A stretch of 64,000 nt of DNA from Frondihabitans sucicola (GCF_030296615.1 NZ_AP027732.1:3973042-4037041), one strand, 5' to 3'; counted from the first letter of the stretch, positions 8,345 through 17,343 are shown. The notes: generated by a model not told the origin, from the letters alone. Translations and numbers: made by a program.

Positions 8345-9300
8345 CGGTTCTTTCCCTTCGAGAGGAGGGCGACGAGGCCCTTCGTCCGGCGTGGCCGGTC
8401 GCGCAGCCCGTCACCGAGGAGGTTGACGCCGATGACGAGCAGCACGATGAAGATGCCGGGGACCGTCACCATCCACCACGCCGTCGTGACGTAGTCCTGT
8501 CCGTCCGAGATGATCCGGCCCCAGGTGGCGAACGGCCGCTGGGGTCCGGCGCCGAGGAAGCTCAGGGCGCTCTCGAGCAGGACGGCCTGCGCGAGCAGCA
8601 GCAGGATCACGAGGCTGGCCTGTTTGAAGACGTTGGGGACGACGTGGCGGAGCAGGATCAGCATCCGGTGCAGACCGAGGGTCCGGGCCGCCGCGACGTA
8701 CGGCTTCTCGCGCTCGACCAGCACCAGGGATCTCGTCAGCCGCGCGACTTCCGGCCACTGGGCGATGGCGATCACGAAGGTGATCACCGGGATGCTGGGG
8801 CCGAAGAGCGCGACCACGAGCAGGAGCATCATCAGCAGCGGGAGCGACATCTGCGCCTCCAGCAGGCGCGAGATGACGACGTCGACCCATTTTCCGTAGA
8901 AGCCGGCGATCGATCCGAGGACGACTCCGATCAGGCCCGACACGATCACGGCCAGGATGCCGATGGTCAGCGAGATCTGGCCGCCGTGCAGCACGCGCGA
9001 GAGGAGGTCGCGTCCGAGCTGGTCGGTGCCGAACAGGTGGCCGGCCGAGAACGGTGCTTCGAGGCGGTTGCCGAGATCCTGCGCATTGGGATCCGGGAGC
9101 GGGAGCAGCTGCGCGAGGAGGATCGGGATGATCACGACCAGGGCGCTGATGGCCCCGATCCACAGTTTGAGCCGCGAGGCGGAACGGCGTCGTGCCGCCT
9201 CCGACCGCTTGATGCGGCGGCGGTCGAGAGTGCTCGCCCGAGCCGAAGGGGTGTCGGACCCGTGGGGGCCGGAACCGAGGGTGACGCTGGGGGTGCTCAT
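8341..9300 (-). CDS. peptide-type ABC transporter permease (DppC-like)
   Basis: Inner-membrane permease, 319 residues. A cytoplasmic N-terminus rich in Arg/Ser precedes the first helix (IGAISALVVIIPILLAQLL), then the periplasm-facing segment LFGTDQLGRDLLSRVLHGG typical of DppC, about five more helices, and the EAA coupling loop (VAAARTLGLHRMLILLRHVVPN). The ATG at 9300 overlaps the stop of the DppB gene by 4 bp. The open frame continues upstream for 400 codons, but that extension is an antisense-type artefact over the DppB gene. Confidence 0.93.
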   Translation of the reverse strand: MSTPSVTLGSGPHGSDTPSARASTLDRRRIKRSEAARRRSASRLKLWIGAISALVVIIPILLAQLLPLPDPNAQDLGNRLEAPFSAGHLFGTDQLGRDLLSRVLHGGQISLTIGILAVIVSGLIGVVLGSIAGFYGKWVDVVISRLLEAQMSLPLLMMLLLVVALFGPSIPVITFVIAIAQWPEVARLTRSLVLVEREKPYVAAARTLGLHRMLILLRHVVPNVFKQASLVILLLLAQAVLLESALSFLGAGPQRPFATWGRIISDGQDYVTTAWWMVTVPGIFIVLLVIGVNLLGDGLRDRPRRTKGLVALLSKGKNR

Positions 9301-10229
9301 GAGGCACTCGCCTTTCCGAGTCGCACGCGGGGATCGAGGAGGGGGTAGGCCAGGTCGACCACGAGCTGCACGGCGACCGCGAGGAGAGCCGTGATGAGCA
9401 CCGTGGCCTGGATGAGCGGGTAGTCGCGAGTGGCGAGGGCCCGGACGATGAGGGATCCCACACCCGGCCACCCGAAGACGACCTCGACGACGACGACGCC
9501 GTTGAGCATCGCGGCGAACCGGGTTCCGAGGGCGGTGAAGACCGGGATCGCCGAGTTGCCCATCGCGTACTTCCAGGTCAGCGCCCGCTCCGAGACGCCG
9601 CGGGATCGGGCGATCGTCAGATAGGGCGCCGCGAGGTTGGCGGCCATCTCGCGCCGGACGAGCCGCGAGATCAGCGCGACCTGGAGGATGGCCACGGTCA
9701 CCGTCGGGAGGACGAGGCCCGCCCAGGTGGCGAAGCCCGACGCCGGCAGGATCGGAAAGACCACCGCGAAGACGCTGAGAAGCAGGATCCCCGTCCAGAA
9801 GTCCGGCATCGACTGCCCGGCGATCGACACGACGTTGACGCCGAGCTCCTTCTTGGTGTCGGTTCGACGGGCCATCCACACACCGAGCGGGATGGAGACG
9901 ATCGCCGCGAGCAGGATCGACGCGAAGGCGAGCGTCAGAGTGAACGGGAGCCGCTCGAGGACGACCTGGATCGCCGGCGCCTGGAACGAGTACGACGTTC
10001 CGAGGTTGCCGCTCAGGAGCTGCCTGATGAAGGTGCCGTACTGGACGATCAGCGGTTGATCGAGTCCGAACTGCTTCCGCACCTGGGCGAGCTGGGCGCT
10101 CGTGGCGAGAGGACCCGCGTAGGCGACTGCCGGGTTGCCGGGTGCCAGTCGGATCAGGATGAAGACGGTCGAGACGGTGAGGAAGACCGTGAGGACGCCC
10201 TGCCCGAGTCGTTTGACGATGTAGGTCAT
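9297..10229 (-). CDS. peptide-type ABC transporter permease (DppB-like)
   Basis: Inner-membrane permease, 310 residues, with the DppB-type start (MTYIVKRLGQGVLTVFLTVS), the LGTSYSFQAPA segment and the EAA loop (TIARSRGVSERALTWKYAMGN). Six hydrophobic helices are evident. It starts 3 bp after the substrate-binding protein stop and overlaps the DppC gene by 4 bp, so all five importer genes form one transcription unit that continues into the aldo-keto reductase and perhaps the aldolase. Confidence 0.93.
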   Translation of the reverse strand: MTYIVKRLGQGVLTVFLTVSTVFILIRLAPGNPAVAYAGPLATSAQLAQVRKQFGLDQPLIVQYGTFIRQLLSGNLGTSYSFQAPAIQVVLERLPFTLTLAFASILLAAIVSIPLGVWMARRTDTKKELGVNVVSIAGQSMPDFWTGILLLSVFAVVFPILPASGFATWAGLVLPTVTVAILQVALISRLVRREMAANLAAPYLTIARSRGVSERALTWKYAMGNSAIPVFTALGTRFAAMLNGVVVVEVVFGWPGVGSLIVRALATRDYPLIQATVLITALLAVAVQLVVDLAYPLLDPRVRLGKASAS

Positions 10230-10232
10230 GCG

Positions 10233-11807
10233 TCAGCCCTCCAGGTGCACGTCGGTGAGCGGGTACGAATTGGAGTCGCTGAGCGCGAGATCCTGCACGC
10301 GGGTTCTGCGCGCGAGAATCGATTTGGGGACGAACTGCCACACGCACGGCCAGGTGTCCCAGGCGGCCTGCTGAGCCTTGACGACGATGGCGTCTCGAGC
10401 TTTCTCGTCGGGTTCGCTCGAGGCCTGGGCGATCAGCGATGCCACGGCGGGCTGCACGTAGCCCTGGTAGGTGTCGCGCGTGCGCTCCTTCTCGGCCGTG
10501 CCCGCGTACATGCCCTGCAGCACGTTGATCGCCTGGCCGGTCGGACCGCCGAAGCCGTTGCCGAGCAGGTCCCACTCGCCGCCCCTGCCCTGGCGCCAGG
10601 TCGAGATGTCGCCGCCGGCCTCGAATTCCTGCAGGGTCGTCTTGACGCCGACCTGGCCGAACATCTCCGCGAGAGCCTCCATGATCGAGGCGTCGCTGGC
10701 GAACTCACCGGTCTCCCAGATGATCTTCAGCGTGAGGCCCGTGGCCCCGAGCGACGCGAGACGGCGGCGCGCTTCGGCCGGGTCGTAGACGTACTCCCCG
10801 GTCTTGACATAGCCCTTGGTGCTCGGCGGCACGACGCCGTCGGCCTGGATGACGCTGCCGACGAGGACGTCGTGGACCAGCGCGTGTCCGTCGACGGCCA
10901 TGGTCAGCGCCTCGCGGACCTTCGCGTTGGCCAACGGATGCCCGGCGGGTTTTCGGAAGTTGAAGAAGATCTGATTCATCCGAAGAGCGGAAGCGCGCTG
11001 GATCGTGATGTTGGGAAGTCCCTGGAGCTGCGTGGCGGAGTCGGGCGTGATGGAGTCGATGACGTCGACCGCGCCGCTCCGCAGAGCGATGACGCGGCTC
11101 GACTCCTCCGCGAGGAACTGGACCTCGACCCGGTCGACACCCGCCGCCTCGCCCCAGTAGTTCTCGTTGCGGCGGAGACTGTACGTCCCCGCGCCGCGAT
11201 TGAACTTCGTCACCAGGAAGGGGCCGCTGCCGACGCCGCCCTGCAGCTCCGCCGGCTTGTTGGCGGCCGCCGGGGTGATGAGGATGTTGGCCATGAGCGC
11301 GTCCAGCACGGGCAGCGGCTTCTTCGTGTCGAGCGTGAAGGTGCTGTCGTCGATCTTGCCGACCGTCGGGAACTCCGGGAAGAAGCTGGCGACGAACCCG
11401 CCCTGCACCTTCGAGTACATCTCGAGAGCCGTCGCGACGTCCTCCACGGTGACCGGGGTCCCGTCGGAGTAGCGGATGCCGGGCCGCAGGTGCACCGTCC
11501 ACTGCGTGGGCGCTGTCAGCTCGAACCGGTCGGCGAGCACGAGTCGCGGTGTGATGTCGGGCCCGATCTCGGTCAGGCCCTGGCGGACGGCCCGTTGAAC
11601 GGTCACGGCCGCATCGAACTGGTTCAGCTTGTTGTCCAGGCTCACGAGCGACCGGTTCAGGGCGAGCGTGAGCGTGCCCTTTCCGGGAAGCCCGGTCGGG
11701 CCGGCACAGGCCGTGAGCGAAGTCACGGCGACGAAGGCGCCGGCCGCTGCACCCCATCGGAGGAGGCTGCGCCGGGACACCTGGTGGTCCGCAAAGGGAA
11801 CGGTCAT
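10233..11807 (-). CDS. ABC transporter substrate-binding lipoprotein (family 5), Tat-type signal
   Basis: Extracellular solute receptor of the peptide/nickel family (SBP_bac_5), 524 residues. The N-terminus carries a twin-arginine motif (SRRSLLRWG), a hydrophobic stretch and the lipobox LTAC, so the mature protein is probably a Tat-exported lipoprotein anchored at Cys 34. Diagnostic body motifs include the GIRYSDGTPVTVEDV region and the FNFRKPAGHPLANAKVREAL segment. The ATG at 11807 is chosen because it precedes the signal sequence directly. First gene of the leftward operon; its promoter region holds a 15-bp inverted repeat shared with the divergent kinase. Confidence 0.92.
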   Translation of the reverse strand: MTVPFADHQVSRRSLLRWGAAAGAFVAVTSLTACAGPTGLPGKGTLTLALNRSLVSLDNKLNQFDAAVTVQRAVRQGLTEIGPDITPRLVLADRFELTAPTQWTVHLRPGIRYSDGTPVTVEDVATALEMYSKVQGGFVASFFPEFPTVGKIDDSTFTLDTKKPLPVLDALMANILITPAAANKPAELQGGVGSGPFLVTKFNRGAGTYSLRRNENYWGEAAGVDRVEVQFLAEESSRVIALRSGAVDVIDSITPDSATQLQGLPNITIQRASALRMNQIFFNFRKPAGHPLANAKVREALTMAVDGHALVHDVLVGSVIQADGVVPPSTKGYVKTGEYVYDPAEARRRLASLGATGLTLKIIWETGEFASDASIMEALAEMFGQVGVKTTLQEFEAGGDISTWRQGRGGEWDLLGNGFGGPTGQAINVLQGMYAGTAEKERTRDTYQGYVQPAVASLIAQASSEPDEKARDAIVVKAQQAAWDTWPCVWQFVPKSILARRTRVQDLALSDSNSYPLTDVHLEG

Positions 11808-11871
11808 CGTTGACCTCTCGTACGTCGAGTCGTGGGCCCACGAGCGGGCTCCGTGGACCACTGTGGCACGG

Positions 11872-11911
11872 CTGCGTGTTTCGCGCAATAAGAATGGCGC
11901 GAATCACGCAG
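11872..11911. promoter_or_regulatory. 15-bp inverted repeat, candidate operator of the divergent catabolic operons
   Basis: CTGCGTGTTTCGCGC (11872-11886) and GCGCGAATCACGCAG (11897-11911) are reverse complements with a single mismatch, separated by AATAAGAATG. The element lies between the ABC importer operon (leftward) and the kinase-PdxA2-DeoR operon (rightward, start 11930). It is the natural candidate site for the DeoR regulator encoded at 14246, which could then control both arms. The pairing of site and regulator is an inference. Confidence 0.65.
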
Positions 11912-11929
11912 ACGTGACAGGATGGCCTC

Positions 11930-13220
11930 ATGATCACCGTCATCGCCGACGACCTCTCCGGCGCCGCCGAGACTGCCGAGCAGTTCCGGCTGCGCGGTTT
12001 CGCCGTGGTCGTCCGGCTCGCCGGGCAGGCTGGATCGCACCTCGCGAGCGAGCCGGCCACGATCGCTGTCACCGTGATCGACACCGATTCGCGCGGCCTC
12101 GACGCCGCCGAGGCCCAGGCCGCCGTGCGTGCGCACCTCGATGCGACCGCGCGCGTCTCCGATCCGAAAAATCTGCGCGTAACGCGCGATGTGGTGGTCA
12201 AGAAGATCGACTCGCTCTGGCGCGGCAACATCGCGGCCGAAGTCTCGGCCCTTCGTGCGGCGGGATTCGACCTCGTCGTCGCCGGGGCGCTTCCCGCTCT
12301 CGGCAGGAGCGTCGTCGGAGGTCTCCCCTCGCTGACGGTGCACCGTTGCACGAGTCGTCGCACTGGCGACTCGAACGACGGCCGGCGCCTCGATCGGTCG
12401 CCGAGGCCCTCGGGCTCGCCGGGTCGAGCCACATCGGCCTCGACATCGTCCGCGGCCCTGAGCTCGCGGCCGCGCTCCGGAGCGGCCTGGTCGCCGGCGG
12501 AGCCGCGGTGGTCGACGGCGAGAACGACGCCGACCTTCTGGCCACCGTCGCCGCCGCCGACTCCCTCGCTCTCGAAGCTGCCCGTGATCGTCCCGTCGCC
12601 TTCGTCGGGACCGCAGCGCTGGCCGCCGCCGTCGCCAGGCACCACGCCCCCGGGGCCGGGAACCTCCCCGGCGACACCCCTCTCACTCTCGACCGACGCC
12701 GGCCGGCCACACCGGGCCCCTCGTCGTGATCGGCTCCGGATCGGCGCCGGCCGAGCGGCACGCGGCTGCCCTCCGAGCGTCGGGAGTCGAGGTCGTCGAC
12801 CTCGACCCGGGTGACGGAGCAAGCGGGATCGACGGCACGTCGCGTCGCCTCTCCGCCGCGCTGCACCGGGGATCACCCGCGGCGCTCGCCCTGCGAAGCG
12901 CCCGACGCGCCGATCCGCGCGACGCCCTCCGATCGATTCGCGAGGTCGTCTCCCGAGTGCTCGGACGCGATCCCGGCCTCGATCTCGTCATGACCGGTGG
13001 CGAAACGGCCCGGGTCGTGCTCGACCACCTGGGCATCGACTCCCTGACCCCGCTGGGGCAGGTCGAACACGGCGCGGTCGTCTGCCGCGCCTCCGACGGC
13101 CGTCTCGTGGCCACCAAGCCGGGAAGCTTCGGTGGCCCGGACGTCCTCGTCAAGCTCGTGGCACGCGTCTCCGAGCTTCGCCCGCCCAGCCTTCCCGTTC
13201 CCCCGACTCCAGGAGACCCC
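11930..13220 (+). CDS. four-carbon acid sugar kinase, DUF1537 (two frame breaks, no stop before pdxA2)
   Basis: Kinase of the DUF1537/OtnK-DtnK family, which phosphorylates D-threonate, D-erythronate or related acids at C4. The N-terminal motif VIADDLSGAAE and the C-terminal nucleotide-site VMTGGETARVVLDHLG and VATKPGSFGG are typical. The frame breaks at two C4 runs, 12325-12328 and 12717-12720; a fifth C at each gives LPLADGAPLHES and PGPLVVIGSGSAPAE, both expected family sequence. After restoration the frame runs without a stop straight into pdxA2 (ATG 13221). Either the two are fused or a stop is hidden by a further error. Partner of PdxA2 in a pathway yielding dihydroxyacetone phosphate. 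Confidence 0.85.
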
Positions 13221-14249
13221 ATGGACACCGTGCCCGCCGCCGCCAGCGACAACCGCCCCTACATCGCCGTCACCATGGGTGACGGGGCCGGTGTCGGACC
13301 CGAGATCACCGTCGGAGCGCTGGTCGACGAGGCCGCCTACCGGGACGCGCGTCCGGTGGTGATCGGAGACGCGCACCGGCTGCGCCTCGGCGCCGAGGCG
13401 CTCGGGATCACCGTCGAGGTCGTCGAGGTGAACGACCCGTCCGAGGGCGTCTTCGTCCCCGGCCGCATCAACGTGATCGATCCGCACCTGCTGTCGACGG
13501 ACCTGCCGTGGGGACAGGTGTCGGCGGAGGCCGGCAACGCCGCATTCCACTACGTCCGCATCGCCAGCGAGCTCGGGATGGCCGGCAAGGTCCAGGGCAT
13601 CTGCACGGCTCCGCTCAACAAGGCCGCGCTGCACGAAGCCGGACACGTCTTCCCCGGGCACACCGAGCTCCTCGCCCACTTCATGGGCGTCGGCGAGGTC
13701 TCGATGATGCTGTCCACCCCCAAGATCAAGGTCATCCACGTCACGACGCACATCGGCCTCATCGACGCGATCGCCAAGATCGAGCCCGGCCTCGTGGAAC
13801 GGACGGTCCGCCGCGGCTGGGAGGCCCTCCGCCGGGCGGGCGTCGAGAACCCGCGGATCGGCGTCTGCGCGATCAACCCGCACGCCGGCGAGAACGGTCT
13901 GTTCGGATACGGGGAAGAAGCCGAGAAGATCACGCCGGCCATCGAGATCCTGCAGGCCGAGGGGATGCTCGTGGCCGGTCCGCTCCCCGCCGACACGGCG
14001 TTCTTCCTCGGCGGCCGGGGTGACTACGATCTGATCGTGGCCATGTATCACGACCAGGGACACGGTCCCGTCAAGGTTCTCGGCATCGAAGCCGGAGTCA
14101 ACATCACCGTCGGCCTGCCCGTCATCCGCACCTCGGTCGACCACGGCACGGCCTTCGACATCGCAGGCACCGGCACCGTCGGCGTCGGCAGCATGATCGA
14201 GGCGCTCCGCCAGGCCGTCGAGATGTCTCCGAGGCCGGTCGCCGCATGA
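13221..14249 (+). CDS. pdxA2: PdxA2-type 4-phospho-D-threonate/erythronate dehydrogenase
   Basis: Member of the PdxA family, 342 residues. Motifs are TMGDGAGVGPEI (the usual GDPAG has Gly for Pro), metal ligand His in FPGHTELLAHFMG, and YHDQGHGPVK. PdxA2 oxidises and decarboxylates 4-phospho-D-threonate or 4-phospho-D-erythronate to dihydroxyacetone phosphate. Placement right after a DUF1537 kinase and away from pyridoxal genes supports this catabolic role over vitamin B6 synthesis. The ATG at 13221 has AGGAGA seven bases upstream, so it can start independently even though the kinase frame runs into it. Its stop overlaps the DeoR start (ATGA). Confidence 0.9.
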   Translation: MDTVPAAASDNRPYIAVTMGDGAGVGPEITVGALVDEAAYRDARPVVIGDAHRLRLGAEALGITVEVVEVNDPSEGVFVPGRINVIDPHLLSTDLPWGQVSAEAGNAAFHYVRIASELGMAGKVQGICTAPLNKAALHEAGHVFPGHTELLAHFMGVGEVSMMLSTPKIKVIHVTTHIGLIDAIAKIEPGLVERTVRRGWEALRRAGVENPRIGVCAINPHAGENGLFGYGEEAEKITPAIEILQAEGMLVAGPLPADTAFFLGGRGDYDLIVAMYHDQGHGPVKVLGIEAGVNITVGLPVIRTSVDHGTAFDIAGTGTVGVGSMIEALRQAVEMSPRPVAA

Positions 14250-15045
14250 GCGGTGGCGCCACGGCCAGACGGCTCGACATCGTCGAACTCGCACACACCT
14301 CGGGGCTCGCGAGCGTCGAAGAGCTGTCGGCGCGCTTCGACGTCACCGCCTCGACGATAAGGCGCGACCTCGCGATCCTCACCGCCGACGGCAAGATCGC
14401 CCGCACCTACGGCGGGGCCATGGCGATCAACCCCACCGGCGGCGAGTCGTCCCTCAGCCAGCGGAACCACGAGCAGGCCGAGGCGAAGGCGGCCATCGCC
14501 CGGTACGCGCGGAGCCTCCTCCGCGACGGCGAGACGATCCTGCTCGACGCCGGTTCGTCCGTGGCCGCCCTCGCCCGAGAGATCCGCTCGGACATCTCGC
14601 TCACGGTGGCGACCACGTCGGTCGCGGTCGTCGTCGAACTGGCCGAGAGCGATCTGCTGCACGTCGAGTGCCTCGGGGAACCCTCCGGCAGACGTCCAGC
14701 GGCTTCGTCGGCCCGCTCACGGAAGCGGCCCTCGAACGGTTGACCTTCGACAGCGTCTTCCTCGGAGCGGACGGGGTGACCACGGTCGGCGGCGGAGAGA
14801 TCTGCGAGGCCGACCTCCAGCAGACCCGGCTCAAAGAGCTCATGTGCCGACGCGCCGACACCGTCTACGTCCTCGCCGACTCGTCCAAGCTCGGCCGCGA
14901 GCTCTTCCACGCGCGCGCCCGACTGCCGCGCGGGTGGGTGCTCGTCACCGACTCCGAGGCGTCCGTGTCGTCGCTGGCGGAGTTCGCCGCCGCCGACGTC
15001 GACGTCCGGGTCGTCGGAGCCGGTGGACGGCTCGTCGGCGACTGA
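14246..15045 (+). CDS. DeoR/GlpR family transcriptional regulator (one frame break)
   Basis: Sugar-phosphate-sensing repressor, about 266 residues restored. Residues 10-60 form the DeoR winged helix-turn-helix (SVEELSARFDVTASTIRRDL, then YGGA), and the C-terminal part is the DeoRC effector domain with GETILLDAGSSVAALA and FLGADGVTT. The frame breaks at the G4 run 14675-14678; a fifth G gives VECLGGTLRQTSSGFVGP. Cotranscribed with kinase and PdxA2 through an ATGA overlap. It probably responds to a phosphorylated intermediate of that pathway and acts at the inverted repeat 11872-11911. Confidence 0.88.
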
Positions 15046-15054
15046 CTCGTCGGC

Positions 15055-15076
15055 AGGCCGGGGCGCCCACCGGCCT
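15055..15076. terminator. bidirectional hairpin terminator
   Basis: AGGCCGG (15055-15061) and CCGGCCT (15070-15076) form a perfect 7-bp stem around an 8-base loop, ten bases after the DeoR stop and at the end of the convergent leftward reading frame. Placement between two converging units supports a terminator. Confidence 0.55.
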
Positions 15077-15348
15077 CAGCGGGGTGCTCGCCAGACGGCC
15101 GTGTAGCGCCAGAAGAGGCGCCGGCGCACGACCACCCCGGGGAGTTCACGCCTCATGGTCCGGGCGATCTCGACGAGAGTCTCCTGCGGGAGAGCCGTCG
15201 GCGCCGACATGTTGGCGGGCGACGACGTCGCGACGCGCGGATGCGCCAGGAGCCCGACGAGCGGGTTCAGGAACAGGGAGACGAGAGCCGCCGGCAGGTC
15301 GCCGCGAGTCTCGCGGGCGAGCCCGACCACGACCCCGAGAACCGACAC
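15076..15348 (-). CDS. small hypothetical protein, possible last gene of GntR/ABC operon
   Basis: A 90-residue frame starting at GTG 15348, 56 bp after the permease stop and on the same strand. It contains one hydrophobic stretch (AALVSLFLNPLVGLLAHP) followed by a basic C-terminal half (LVEIARTMRRELPGVVVRRR). No family is recognised. Codon use is compatible with coding, and it would otherwise leave a 359-bp gap, but length and lack of homologs known to me make it uncertain. Its last codons overlap the terminator hairpin. Confidence 0.45.
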   Translation of the reverse strand: MSVLGVVVGLARETRGDLPAALVSLFLNPLVGLLAHPRVATSSPANMSAPTALPQETLVEIARTMRRELPGVVVRRRLFWRYTAVWRAPR

Positions 15349-15404
15349 GCCTCGAACAGTAGCCGAGGGTGCGCTCCGCGGGAGGATCTCCGGCCTTCGG
15401 TCGG

Positions 15405-16052
15405 TCAGAGTTCTCGGCGCCGGTAGAGGGCGACCGCGACCGCCGCCGAAGCACCGACCAGCGCCACCCCGAGAACCAGGACGACCACGGTGAGCGCCCC
15501 ACCGGGCGCACTGCCGACGGCCACCGCAGAGGTGCCGTCGAGCACGCCGGCCTGCGCCGCCACGAAGCCCCCACGCTGAGCGCGGCGACCGGGAGGAACA
15601 TCATCGGCCGAGCGCGCGTGAATCCGAGGGCGAAGAACCAGGGCAGTTGGACGGCCACGCACACGACGACGACACCGAACGCGATCAGGAGCATCACCGC
15701 GGTCAGCGGCCAGCCGAACCCGTGGTGGCGGGCCGCTCCGGCAACGACCGAGACGACGAACCCGAGGCCGACGTAGACGGCCGACAGGACGAGGAGCATC
15801 GCGTACCGCCCCAGGACCACGTCGCGCCGCGAGATCGAGCTCGTCGCGTAGAGCGTGTCGAGCACGCCCCGTTCGTCGGCCTGGAAGGGATACGACACCG
15901 AGGCCGCGGCGACGACCGCGCCGACCACGATCGACGCTCCGGGCACGGGGCGCGGCCCCGACGACCAGGATGAACAGGAGCGGGATGAGCACTCGGCGGG
16001 CCTGCGTGGTGGCGACGTTGCCGATGTCGAAGCGGACGAACGTGGCGATCAT
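15405..16052 (-). CDS. ABC-2 type membrane permease (two frame breaks)
   Basis: Integral membrane subunit of a small ABC exporter, about 215 residues with five to six hydrophobic helices. The first helix is VLIPLLFILVVGAA. The motif SYPFQADERGVLDTLYATS is typical of the ABC2_membrane_5 group. Two breaks: at 15947-15950 one base too many (removing it gives VVGAAPVPGASIVVG), and at the C5 run 15568-15572 one too few (adding it gives ALSVGGFVAAQ). The ATG at 16052 overlaps the ATPase stop by 4 bp. Works with the adjacent ATPase; likely substrate is a drug, peptide or lipid, as in YtrBC-type systems. Confidence 0.8.
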   Translation of the reverse strand: MIATFVRFDIGNVATTQARRVLIPLLFILVVGAAPRARSVDRGRRGRRRGLGVVSLPGRRTGRARHALRDELDLAARRGPGAVRDAPRPVGRLRRPRVRRLGRCRSGPPPRVRLAADRGDAPDRVRCRRRVRGRPTALVLRPRIHARSADDVPPGRRAQRGGFVAAQAGVLDGTSAVAVGSAPGGALTVVVLVLGVALVGASAAVAVALYRRREL

Positions 16053-16933
16053 GCCCGCACCAGTCCCCGCTGGTCGCCGCGAACCCTGGCCTGCTCGGCG
16101 AAGTGCACCACCACGTCGTCCGTCGAGGCGTCGTCGATGACGACGTCGGCGTCGAACAGCGCGGTGTCCGCCGACCGGATGAGGACCTCGTAGCCGCCGC
16201 TCGAATCCGAGAGGAGGCCGATGCCCGACGCGCGGGCGCGCTCGGAGAGAGCACCGGAACCGCGCGCGACCGCGAACCGCTCGTGGAGCTCGTGGAGCAT
16301 TCCGTCGTAGGCGACCGTGCCGTCGTTCACGACGATGATCCGGTCGGCCAGGTCGTCCAGCTCTGCGGTGATGTGCGTGGAGAACAGGACGGTGTGCCCC
16401 GGATCGAGCATGAACTCGCGGACGATGTCGGCGAGCTCCCGACGAGCCACCGGGTCGAGCCCGCTCGTGGGCTCGTCGAGGACGAGGAGCTCGGGGCGTC
16501 TCGCGAGCGCCATGGCGAGCGACAGCTTCACGGTCTGGCCGCGCGAGAGCGCGTCGACACGGTTCCGCTCCGGGAGGCCGAACCGGGCGACGAGAGTCCG
16601 GAAGAAGGTTTCGTCCCAGCGATGGTAGAGACGTCCGATCCGGCGCCCGACCGACCGGACGCGCCATTCGGGCGCGGCCGAGATGCGATCGAGGACGACG
16701 CCGACGCGATTGTTGACGGCATCGCCGCCCGCGGCATCGCCCAGCACGGTCACGTCGCCGGTGTCCGGGGCGAGGAGGCCGAGGACGCTCTTGAGGAGCG
16801 TCGTCTTGCCGGCCCCGTTCGGCCCGACGAGCCCCGTGACGTACCCGGTCGGAACGCTAAGGTCGACGTCGCGGAGCGCGAACGAGTCGCGCCGGATCGA
16901 GAGCTGCCGGATCACGACGGCGTCGTCGGTCAT
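16049..16933 (-). CDS. ABC transporter ATP-binding protein
   Basis: Exporter-type ATPase, 294 residues. Walker A GPNGAGKTT, Walker B LLVLDEPTSGLD and the H-loop in FSTHITAELDD are clear. The signature is LSRGQTVKL, a degenerate C-loop common in the EcsA/YtrB/BcrA group. The ATG at 16933 overlaps the GntR stop (ATGA); a second in-frame ATG four codons upstream at 16945 is also possible. Middle gene of a GntR-ATPase-permease operon whose arrangement is that of YtrA-regulated, cell-envelope-stress exporters. Confidence 0.92.
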   Translation of the reverse strand: MTDDAVVIRQLSIRRDSFALRDVDLSVPTGYVTGLVGPNGAGKTTLLKSVLGLLAPDTGDVTVLGDAAGGDAVNNRVGVVLDRISAAPEWRVRSVGRRIGRLYHRWDETFFRTLVARFGLPERNRVDALSRGQTVKLSLAMALARRPELLVLDEPTSGLDPVARRELADIVREFMLDPGHTVLFSTHITAELDDLADRIIVVNDGTVAYDGMLHELHERFAVARGSGALSERARASGIGLLSDSSGGYEVLIRSADTALFDADVVIDDASTDDVVVHFAEQARVRGDQRGLVRA

Positions 16934-17304
16934 TCCTGATTCCATTGTCGTTCCACTCTCCTCAGGAGGTCGTCTCGGCTGACCTGGGCCGCTCTGGCCG
17001 CCGTGACCACCTCGTCGATGCCTCGATCGACCCGCTCCTGCAGAGCCGCTGTCGCGACCGCCCGGTCGACGGGAAGCACGGCGAACCCTCGGCCGTGCTC
17101 GTTGGCGACGAGCCCCTCGGCGACGAGGTCGTTGTAGGCGCGCGTCACCGTGATGATGCTGACCCGCAGCTGCGCCGCGAGCTGTCGGAGCGACGGCAGC
17201 AGCGCCCCGTCGCGGAGGTCTCCGCCGTGGATCGCGGCGCGGACCTGCGTCTTGATCTGCTCGTACAGCGGCACGCCGCTCGTCGTCGACACGATGATCT
17301 GCAC
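16930..17304 (-). CDS. GntR family (YtrA-type) regulator
   Basis: Short GntR repressor, 124 residues: a winged helix-turn-helix with SGVPLYEQIKTQVRAAI, then LLPSLRQLAAQLRVSIITVTRAYNDLVAEG, and only a two-helix C-terminal tail, as in the YtrA subfamily. Such proteins repress their own operon, which usually holds an ABC exporter. The palindrome TGTAC-ACCG-GTACA lies 26 bp upstream of the start. Start at ATG 17304. Confidence 0.92.
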   Translation of the reverse strand: MQIIVSTTSGVPLYEQIKTQVRAAIHGGDLRDGALLPSLRQLAAQLRVSIITVTRAYNDLVAEGLVANEHGRGFAVLPVDRAVATAALQERVDRGIDEVVTAARAAQVSRDDLLRRVERQWNQE

Positions 17305-17329
17305 TCTGCCCCGAACCGTTCACTGTTCA

Positions 17330-17343
17330 TGTACACCGGTACA
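17330..17343. promoter_or_regulatory. palindrome, candidate GntR/YtrA operator
   Basis: TGTAC-ACCG-GTACA is an inverted repeat with 5-bp arms just upstream of the GntR gene. YtrA-type regulators bind GTAC-containing palindromes in their own promoters, so an autoregulatory site is plausible. Confidence 0.5.

Noticed and set aside
9301..10575. An upstream extension of the DppC-like permease by more than 400 codons.
   Set aside because: The extension overlaps the DppB gene out of frame. The ATG at 9300 with a 4-bp overlap fits the family.
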